Shown in pieces: positions 45,878-53,894 of a stretch of 64,000 nt of DNA. Made by a program: the position numbers and the translations under genes. The stretch's first letter is position 1. Every line of letters begins with the position of its first letter. The notes below the pieces were generated by a model that was not told where the DNA came from, ran no database searches, and saw only the letters and a program-made list of their open reading frames with translations. Source of the stretch: Gnetum montanum (taxonomy: Eukaryota; Streptophyta; Gnetopsida; Gnetales; Gnetaceae); the NCBI GenBank assembly GCA_015680685.1, contig MNCI01015802.1:487602-551601 (forward strand), read 5' to 3'.

Positions 45878-47598
45878 TGTTGAGGTCAACCTCGCCCATG
45901 CTAAGCATGGGGCCATTTATTCTGAACTAAAGTCATTATCTTACCAAGATTATGATTTGTATGTATAAACAAGAACGCGGAAGCATGTTATTTCTATGGT
46001 TAAATTGTTATTATAATCTTCCTTTTGTATGTTCACCACAGGTGGATTATTGCATGTCCAAGTAATAATTTGCATACTATTCTTATATTTTTTAGGAAAT
46101 ATTCATTATATTTTTTTAACGTTTCATTAAATAGAAGTGTTTTTTTTCATACGGACCTAGTAGAGTCTTCTACTTTCATTTATTTGTTTTCACACAGTCA
46201 GGTTTGCGGCTTTGGTCCTTGGCTCTGCAACATATATACATATTTTTTAAAAGACATGAAACTCTATATAGTTTTTATCTTCCCTTTAAACAGAAGATTT
46301 AGCTTTAAATATGTTGTGTATCAAAATCCAAATATTCTTTGTCTTGAATATGATCTATCGCCTCTTGTCATTGTTAGATGATGAAGACGGAACCATTCAT
46401 ACTCCTCGTAACACCCGTGATGAGGAAGTAGCTTGGAGTGATGCGGGGCACTGGGAGGAATTGCAATGGCTCGACAGGGCATAGCCGTCAAATTAGGAAC
46501 AGAAGAGAGAAAGCACAGCCTGCGTACACAGCCAGAGCCAGAGCAGAGCAAAAATTTGGGGATTGAACACACCAGAAATTAGTCAAATCAAATCCTCCGC
46601 GAAATCGCCGTCGAGAACGACGGCAAATCTAACAGATTGCAGACACAGCCGCATAATAAGCCAAACCTTTTTAAAGGTGACGTTGGGGGCACTTGGTCGC
46701 AAGAAGAAAAAAAAATGAGCAGGGCCCTCCTCGGGAATGGGGGAAGAACTTTTACAGGATCGAGAAGCAGGGGCTTCGGGCACTTCCACGGAGGGAAACT
46801 AACGTAAGCTCTGGTAGTTTAGATCCAAGTCTCTTCTCGAGGCTTGGGGGAGTTCTGCGAGCATTGTTTGGGACCCCTATCATTGTCCTGGCCAACCTTG
46901 TTACTGGAACCTTGCTTGTCACAGTTGCTGTTATCTACAACATTGTTGCACGCTCTGCAAAGGGGGGCGACACATCCGATCTTCCTGTTGCTTCTGCTGC
47001 ACGTCCGATCTTGCTGTTGCTGCACCATTGCACATCAGACCTCGTTGTTGCTACGTCGGTGATCTTGTTACCGCTGCACTGCACACCCGATCCAGCTTCT
47101 GCTGTTACGCTGTTACGCTGTTGTTGCTGCCGCCTGCGCTATTAGCCATCAGCAAAACGGAGGAAACAGCTGGAGGAACCAGAGGGTCATTGGTTGCTGG
47201 ATTAGTGTTTTCTGGATGGGGAATTAGATTGTCTGCAGGGGGTGGCCAAAGGTGACGCGGGGCAGGGAGATGTTCGACCATGGCTCCCAAATCATCAGCA
47301 ATAACTCACGGCAGCGCCTTATAGTTGCAGCTGATGATGGTCGTTGCCAGCAACATCACGGAATGATGGTGGTCAAGCAGATAAATTTTTAATTTAATTT
47401 TAATTTTTCTTTTGTATTGTTTACTTTTCAAAAGAAAAAAAATTGCACAAATGTTTGGGTATTTTACTATGTTTTTTAATTTGTTATAATCCAAACAAAA
47501 CCCTGCTAAAATTTAAATTTAATTCAAAATTTTCAATATTTTGTTTAGATTATTTTTATTATTTTGTCACAGGTACCCATACCGTAACCCCCTTTGCA
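45878..47598 (+). repeat. 3' LTR of E3 (full length)
   Basis: Begins TGTTGAGGTCAACCTCGCCC; 1721 bp, close to the 1729-1736 bp of E4. A GC- and CpG-rich central part (about 46560-47300) corresponds to the GC-rich part of the E4 LTRs. Alignment to E4 runs to GTTTAGA..TTATTATT.TGTCACA (about 47573). The last 25 bases do not match the E4 end, and it ends CTTTGCA instead of TCAACA. The end at 47598 rests on the target duplication and on the NLR frame resuming exactly after it. Confidence 0.75.
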
Positions 47599-48409
47599 AA
47601 TTAGATATTACACAATGCTGATGTTTCCCTCAAGTTTTTGCAAGACTACAAGCATTACAACACCTGTCAATTCACAATTGTCCCATAAAGGAGCTACCTC
47701 CCAATTTTGGGAAGCTGACATCATTGAAATCATGTTCCTTAGAATGTGGAATATACAAAATGGAAGATGATCCCTTCGAGTATGTGCACAGGATTATCGT
47801 CCTTGAAAGAGCTTTATCTGGAGGGAAATGAGGAGTTACAAGCTTTGCCCGAGGATTTCGGAGCGCTACACTGTTTAATAAGGTTGTACATTCAGGATTG
47901 TCCAGTGAGGGAGTTACCCTCCACTTTCAGCCAGCTGAGCTCATTAATCGGCTGTCATTTAATAGGGACCGACTTAAAATACTTGCCGTGTGGAGTCTGC
48001 AGTGGGCTATCGTCTTTATAATCCTTAATTTTGAAGAGAAATTATAAGACGAGTGTTCTTCGGGGAATTTTGGAGGGTTGCACTCACTGCGTGAACTAAT
48101 AATGGAGGAGCCCTTCACTTTCAGCCAACTGAGCTCATTAATCAGCTGTGATTTAATCAGCTATCATCTTTAGAATCCTTACTTTTGGAAAGAAATTATA
48201 AGATGAGCGTTCTTCCAGAGTATGTTGGTGGGTTGCAGTCACTGCGTAATCTAATAATCAGGCAGTGCCCCCTGAGGGAGTTACCCTTAGACTTGAGTAG
48301 ACTGACTGCATTGGATTAAGTGGAATTAGATGTGAAATGCAGGAGGTCAATGAAATGCCTTTTGAAACCCAAATTGCTGTGCGAGTTCTGCAATGATGCT
48401 CTTGCATGA
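47599..48409 (+). pseudogene. NLR-type resistance gene, 3' part (LRR end)
   Basis: This continues the LRR region cut at 30614. Read directly from the duplicated AATTA, the frame goes on with an LRR pattern: LQALQHLSIHNCPIKELPPN (about 47643-47703), then FGKLTSLKSC. After frame changes come LKELYLEGNEELQALPEDFG (about 47803-47862), LIRLYIQDCPVRELPSTFSQ (about 47876-47935) and LRNLIIRQCPLRELPLDLSR (about 48246-48300). The frame ends in CNDALA and a TGA at 48407-48409. An in-frame TGA stands only a few codons after the junction, and further stops and frameshifts follow. About eight repeats are traceable. LRRs normally sense the ligand and keep the receptor off. Confidence 0.85.
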
Positions 48410-48432
48410 AATTTGGCCGTTGATGGTGATAT

Positions 48433-48597
48433 GGGGTAAGTAAAAAGCCGGTAGCGCACTTTGCAATAACTGTTGGGCTAAGTAAAAAGCCAGTACCGCA
48501 CTTTGCAGATTGAGATTAAGGGCTCAATTACATGGTGGGCTAAGTAAAAAGCAGTAGCGCACTTTGCAGATTGAGATTAAGGGCTCAATCACATGGT
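48433..48597. repeat. Tandem repeat downstream of the NLR, period about 62
   Basis: Three copies of a unit starting (G)GG(C)TAAGTAAAAAGC and containing AG(C)GCACTTTGCA begin at 48433, 48475 and 48537. The first is only about 42 bp; the last two are nearly identical over 62 bp, including TTGAGATTAAGGGCTCAAT. They begin just after the NLR stop and would lie in its 3' UTR. Confidence 0.9.
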
Positions 48598-49592
48598 ATG
48601 GTTTTTGATCATGGCATAGCTACTATTTAGAGGAATGAAATGGCCATGAACTATGTTATTTGTCATATGCATTGCTTTTTTACTCTGTTATGGCTAACTT
48701 TCATAATCCTGAGCACAGTTGCAGCGAGTTGGAAACCGTGTACAAATGAAATTAATTGTCAAAGACCATAGCTTTACTTGCAGGTGCATGGCCAGTCAAA
48801 TGACCATGATTAGTAATATTCAGCATTAACATTGAGAATGACAGAATACTCAAGTATGTGTAAGGTGTGAGGCTGATCAAAATGGAAGTGTTTTTTATCT
48901 ATATCATTTGGCTTTTTTTTTATAACTTTATTGTTATCATTTTATGGACTTTAGAGATATGGAGGTTACAAGAGTGGTTGTCTGATAGGTTAGTGCATCC
49001 TTTCCTACGATGTGGTGTAGAGACTTTGATGCCCGTAGCATTTTTATCCTTGTAAAACTTGAACCGTGAAGTTTTAAGTAAAATCATTCAAAGCACTTGA
49101 TTATCCAAGTAACGTTTTTAAAGGAAAATTATTTTACATGCGTATAGCTAAAGCGAGAAGGCTTAAAAACATACTTCATGTGAAACTTGGCTGTATTTTG
49201 TTGAATAATTTGTTACATCCTTTTACTTACCTTGTCTTGTATCACATTTTATTTCAATATTAACTTACACAATACCTCAAGGTTGCAAATTTCAAGCTCT
49301 ATCCATATTAAATTTCATAGTTGAATGCATTTTGAATAATAAGCATGTGTAAGGTTGAGATTTTATTTTTGCAAAAATGCAAAACATTAGGATTATAAGG
49401 TTGAAAATTAGAAGATAAAATTTTTATATTATCATTTATCTTACAATATTGTATGGGTGTGTTATATAGTAGCCAAGTGTTCTTAAGAAAAAGCACATAT
49501 ATAGGTTATGTAGGTTAAGAGCTATTTAGAATGAAAAGCATATTTTTCTTAATTATCCTTTAATTGAACATTTATGCCAAAAATATAATATT
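48598..49592. other. AT-rich intergenic stretch
   Basis: No gene, element or clear repeat. Short open frames here have no motifs. It ends at the target duplication of E4 (49593-49597). Confidence 0.6.
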
Positions 49593-49597
49593 ACAAC

Positions 49598-51333
49598 TGT
49601 TGATGCGTAAATTTTGGACACGCGAACACCCTTGAAAACTCGTTTGAGGAGACTATTGCCTAGGGCGCCTCCCGTATGGGTAGTCTCAGCTGGAAAGGGC
49701 AATGTGACAAACAATAATACAATATTCTAAACAGAATATCAGAATAAAAGCTTAGATTTAATTTATAATTTAAATACTTTAATTTAATTTGATATCGAAA
49801 CTTAGGATAATTTGTGTAATTTGCAGAATGATAAATAATTCAAATATTCAAAGATTCAAATAGTAGTCGTCTTAGGCGTAGACGCGGGCAGGGTCTGCGT
49901 GTCGTAGCTAGGCAGGGTCTGTGTGCAGCCGTGGGGAGAAGACTGCGGGTGGCTGACGCCGGGGGAATGCAAGCACTCGAGCCACGGGAAATGCAAGCGC
50001 GCGTACCGCTGCAGGAGAAGGATGCGGAGCGGCGGCGGTGGGAAACCAACAGCAGCGGGTGGAGGAAACCAGCAGCGGCAGAAATCAGCAACGCGGTGGA
50101 CGGAAAACAACAACGGCCAGAAAACGGTAACGTGGGCAGCGATGCGGACAGCAACGGCAGCGCAGAGCAGGCCACGCAGGAGAAACAGCGTCGACAGGCA
50201 ACGCAGTAGCGCAGCAAGCACAGAAGAGCGACGCAGCAGCGCAGAAGAGCTACGTCGCAGCGTGACAGTCGGCAGGAGGCGCGAGGTGGCGGTGACGTGG
50301 GCGACAGAAACCAACGACGACGCGGACGGCAGAAACCAGCGATGGTGCGGTGGACAGATGGCAGCGCGGGTGGTGCGAACAGCAGCAAAACAGAGAACCG
50401 CGGGCGCTTCTTCTTCTGGTGCGGCTGAGGGAAGGGTCAGATCTGCGTGGGCAGGGCAGGAGAAGGATGTGAGGCGACGGCGGTGGAGAAGACACAGATA
50501 CAGCGCGGGCGACAGGCGAACAGATCGGCGCTGCGGGCGGTGGACAGGACAGAAGGCGACGAGGGCGTGGCCGAACAGATGACGACCAGGAAAAGAAACA
50601 GAGGGTGACGCGGGCGAACAAACCCACCAATCCTGAAAACCTTCCCCCCCTCCATAAATGCTGGCTTCAAAACAATATTTATACGCCCAAAAGGAAAGGA
50701 CAGAGGTAGCAGACAGCTCACTGCGATGTGATGATGAATCGTTTTTCCTTTGGTTGCTCGATGATCTTGGACCAAAATGATTAACAAACACCTTCGGTAT
50801 TGACTGGTCCATCAACAGAATAGCTGTGAGGATGATAGCGTCCGACACGGCCTCTGATTACGGTTGTCGCCTCCAGAAGAAATCAGGAAATCTCACGTCA
50901 TGCAAGGCGATAATCGCGCAAGCATTATGACCTTTCGTTTTTCCTTCCATAGTTGCTATCAACGACCTGTCTATGTCAACGTGGGCAGCGTCTCATGCGG
51001 CAAGGAATCCGCGACGATGCAGCCATTGTAGAGCATCTCTGCTCAGGGCAGCAGGAATCGTCATTTCTATTCTGTGGGAACATTTAAAACAAACTTATAA
51101 AACAAACAGTATTCTTTAAAGTTTTTCACGGGATTCCTGTTTCATCCCTTGGTTTCTTCTTGGTTCTTGCTGCATGTTTTAATTTCTGACGGTGCAGATT
51201 GCATCGACGAGGAAGCTGTAATAGACCTTAGAAAATAGGAAATAGCAATTAGAAATATTATTTCTTTATGATAAAGGTAATGTTGCTGTTGATCAAGGCC
51301 CTATGCCTAGCATGGGTGAGGTTGGCCTCAACA
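49598..51333 (-). repeat. 3' LTR of E4
   Basis: On the coding strand, TATAAATA lies at 50676-50683, giving a U3 of about 650 bp. The transcribed part (R-U5, about 50645 down to 49598) contains a GC- and CpG-rich block at about 49870-50620, followed by an AT-rich end. A minus-strand frame of 330 codons (50848-49856) and several plus-strand frames in this block are broken in the other LTR, so I treat them as by-products of composition. Confidence 0.9.
50676..50683 (-). promoter_or_regulatory. TATA box of the E4 LTR
   Basis: TATAAATA on the minus strand, conserved at 59955-59962 in the other LTR. It lies at the border between the mixed U3 and the GC-rich block, where a promoter of an LTR element is expected. 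The start site would be some 30 bases further along the minus strand. Confidence 0.7.
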
Positions 51334-52421
51334 CTTAGCCCCCAAACTATAGATTGCATGCGAGTGCAAGGACTAGAAAATTTTAAATGAAAATGCAAAT
51401 GGTGGGGAAAAACAGAAACAGCATGAAACAAGAAATGCAAACTTGAAAATAAATTATAATGTTCTAAACATGATCAAAATAACCGAATAATCAAAAGAGA
51501 CACCGACATAGACCATCCAAACAACCATTAAAATCTAATTTATTGGTATTTTGACTAAGATCTNCTTTTTTAACTTTTTCACTTTTTTTCCTTTTTGAAA
51601 CACTTAAATTTAAAAGGGGAAACGGAGGTTAGGGTGAGGATTGCTACCGGACCCCATCACACTCAAGAACTTATTACACTGCCAATGAACATGGTCTTCA
51701 TTTTTTGTTTTGTTTTATTTTTAAAGGAAACTTTGCTCATGGTGTACCTTATTCTTGAGGTAGGAATTCCAACACGAGTCTGGCCGATTAGCTACACTGC
51801 CGAAGAGCATGGTCCTTTTGGAAACTTTGCCCATGGTGCAGTTCAACCCTCGTGTATGTGCCTCTGATTGGTGGCATCATAGCAGGTCTCCTGGGTGGCT
51901 AAGGGTTCTCAAGTAGAAATAAACACACTTCACCTCGTTGTTCACAGGGTAGCCATGGATCATCATACCTGAGGGCTTCAGCTTATGAGAGGAAAAGGTA
52001 GAATTTTCCAAGGTCACCTAGTAATTATGACTAACCACCCTCCAACATCGCATATCCTACACTCACATGATCATGATGATAGCATGATAAGTTTGTATAA
52101 ATCAAATGCTCCATAATCAAACATAACAAATAAACTGAAACCTTGGAATCAATCAAAAAGAGTCACAGTATGAAATATAGAGTGGATTTTATAGCATTAT
52201 ATCATAGTAATAGTAAATTATATCATACCTGCATTATTTTTCATTGCTGTTAAGATGGCCCAATATCAAGTACCTAAATGACCAATGATTATTAAAATCA
52301 TACGAAGAACACAATAATCAAAACAACATGCTAGGAAAGAAATGATGGAAATGCAAGCAAAATATGAAAATGCAATAATATACATATGAAATGCAAAGAA
52401 AAAGAGGAAGAAAACATGCAA
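51334..52421 (-). other. 3' untranslated part of E4 with polypurine tract
   Basis: Non-coding between the integrase stop and the 3' LTR. The tract TTTGGGGGCTAAG (minus strand) adjoins the LTR at 51334-51346. A diverged internal repeat with GAACATGGTC/GAGCATGGTC and AACTTTGC(T/C)CATGGTG occurs at about 51664-51750 and 51797-51845. One undetermined base (n) stands at 51564. Confidence 0.75.
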
Positions 52422-53891
52422 CTAAGAATCTACCAGATGCCCACGTGGGGTACCTGAGTAGAAATGTTTCAAATGAAATGCATTAAAATTCCTATTCAAC
52501 CTATATCCTTGCAAATCAGCAATCTTAAACACATTTGGGGCAGTGATGTCTACAATTTGGAATGGACCTGACCACATAGGTGAAAACTTAGTTTGAGGGC
52601 CAATCTGACCAGATGCTCTATCTCTCTTGAGGACTAGATCACCTACTTGAAAATTTTTAGCCACATATTTTTTATCGAACCATCTCTTGACAATTTGTTG
52701 ATGACCACACATATTTTCGATTGCTTTAACCCTTTTAAGTTCTAAGTTCAAAATGTCACATGCTCGTGATATTAGATGCTCATTAGTTGGTAAGTAGTCC
52801 AAGAAGAATTGATATGTAGGGATCTGTAAATTAATTGGCAATATGGGTTCTTGTCCGTACACTAAATCATATGGCGTAGTCTTGATCGATTCTTTGTAAT
52901 GAATCCTATCAGCCCAAACTGCCCATTTTAATTGTTCATGCCAAGTTCGTGGATTTTGGGCTACCAACTTTTTAATCCCATCTAATATAATTTTGTTGGA
53001 AGACTCAGCCAAACCATTACCTTGTGGGTAATATTCGGTTACTGCCTTGACAATGATGTTATGGTCTCTAGCCCAATTTGTAAACTCTATGGAAATGAAG
53101 GCGAGCCCATTATCAACTACTAAAGCATAAGGGTAACCATATCTAGAGATTATATCATTTTCTAAGAAACGAATGACCTCACGAGATGATGCAGTTTTGG
53201 TTGCTTTCGCCTCTAACCAACGTGTGCAATAATCAGTGGCTGTCAAAATGAACTTATGTAGGGTGGTAGATAAAGGATTGATTACTCCAATAAAATCTAA
53301 GGCCCATTGGGCAAATGGTCTTGTTTCTATTATAGGTTGTAACGAGGCCGAACTCTTGGATTCTTTACCTTTAAACATCTGGCATTGGACACATGTCTTA
53401 ACTAAGTTATAAGCATCATTAATCATAATAGGCCAATAATAACCAGCTCTCACAATTTTATGAACTAACGAGCGGTATCCTATATGTCCTTCATTGTGAA
53501 GTTGTTTTACAGTATTATTAGCTTGCTCTTGGTTCAAACACTTAAGGTATACCCCTTGGAAGTTCTTTCTAAATAGTTCACCACTTATTAGAGCGAATTT
53601 AGAACATTTTGATATTAAGAGCTTTCTTTTATATCTAGGTAAATCTGAGGGACAATGATGGAATGTTAAATAAAACTTGATATCCCCATACCATGGATCA
53701 TACAGCCGATTGGGAGCAAATGGGATATCATTTTCTTCATTGATGGATAATATATGAAGAGGAATTGATTCTTTATCTATGGATGCATCACAATTTTCCG
53801 AGGTTGAAGCTTTGGCTATTAATTTAGCAAGACCAGTCCCTCTAACTAACTTTTCTACCTTCCATTGAATATCAAATTCTTGAAGCTTCAT
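52422..53891 (-). CDS. Integrase part of the E4 polyprotein
   Basis: 489 open codons after the second in-frame stop. The first codons (LQEFDIQW) are the end of the RNase H-integrase linker. HHCC domain at about 53385-53490 (GHIGYRSLVHKIVR; YNLVKTCVQC). Catalytic core: ALDFIG at about 53290-53303, VVDNG at about 53106-53120, and GLAESSNK at about 52998-53015 give the D-D-E triad. C-terminal region: FQVGDLVLKRDRASGQ, GPFQIVDI, and NAFHLKHF near 52465. No chromodomain follows, in line with a non-chromovirus lineage. All three acidic residues are present, so the enzyme itself looks competent. It is not a separate gene: the stop before it is a point mutation (see findings). Confidence 0.9.
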   Translation of the reverse strand: MKLQEFDIQWKVEKLVRGTGLAKLIAKASTSENCDASIDKESIPLHILSINEENDIPFAPNRLYDPWYGDIKFYLTFHHCPSDLPRYKRKLLISKCSKFALISGELFRKNFQGVYLKCLNQEQANNTVKQLHNEGHIGYRSLVHKIVRAGYYWPIMINDAYNLVKTCVQCQMFKGKESKSSASLQPIIETRPFAQWALDFIGVINPLSTTLHKFILTATDYCTRWLEAKATKTASSREVIRFLENDIISRYGYPYALVVDNGLAFISIEFTNWARDHNIIVKAVTEYYPQGNGLAESSNKIILDGIKKLVAQNPRTWHEQLKWAVWADRIHYKESIKTTPYDLVYGQEPILPINLQIPTYQFFLDYLPTNEHLISRACDILNLELKRVKAIENMCGHQQIVKRWFDKKYVAKNFQVGDLVLKRDRASGQIGPQTKFSPMWSGPFQIVDITAPNVFKIADLQGYRLNRNFNAFHLKHFYSGTPRGHLVDS

Positions 53892-53894
53892 AAC

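Larger units (their letters stand above)
30615..47598 (+). mobile_element. Ty3/gypsy element E3 with upstream second RNase H; hosts E2
   Basis: Plus-strand element inserted in the LRR region of the NLR; target duplication AATTA at 30610-30614 and 47599-47603. Order: LTR, leader, gag, protease, RNase H-like domain, RT, RNase H, (E2), integrase, polypurine tract, LTR. Without E2 (7183 bp plus its 5-bp duplication) it is about 9.8 kb, near the 11.0 kb of E4 once an approximately 780-bp loss in the 5' LTR is counted. Stops and frameshifts occur in every domain, so it is older than E4. Confidence 0.9.

Noticed and set aside
46693-47145. 150-codon plus-strand frame in the 3' LTR of E3
   Set aside because: Lies in the GC-rich LTR block, has no domain, and is not matched by a conserved frame in E4.
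49856-50848. 330-codon open frame on the minus strand in the 3' LTR of E4, and long frames in the matching LTR at 59142-60127
   Set aside because: The block is GC-rich, so stops are rare in several frames on both strands. The same frame is broken by indels in the partner LTR. Composition is Pro/Ser/Arg/Leu-rich without domains. I kept the composition itself as a finding.
51564-51564. Undetermined base n
   Set aside because: A single ambiguous call in non-coding E4 sequence; noted as an assembly uncertainty, without biological meaning.
52422-52500. Chromodomain at the end of the E4 integrase
   Set aside because: The frame ends soon after NAFHLKHF; no chromodomain-like segment with aromatic cage residues is present.
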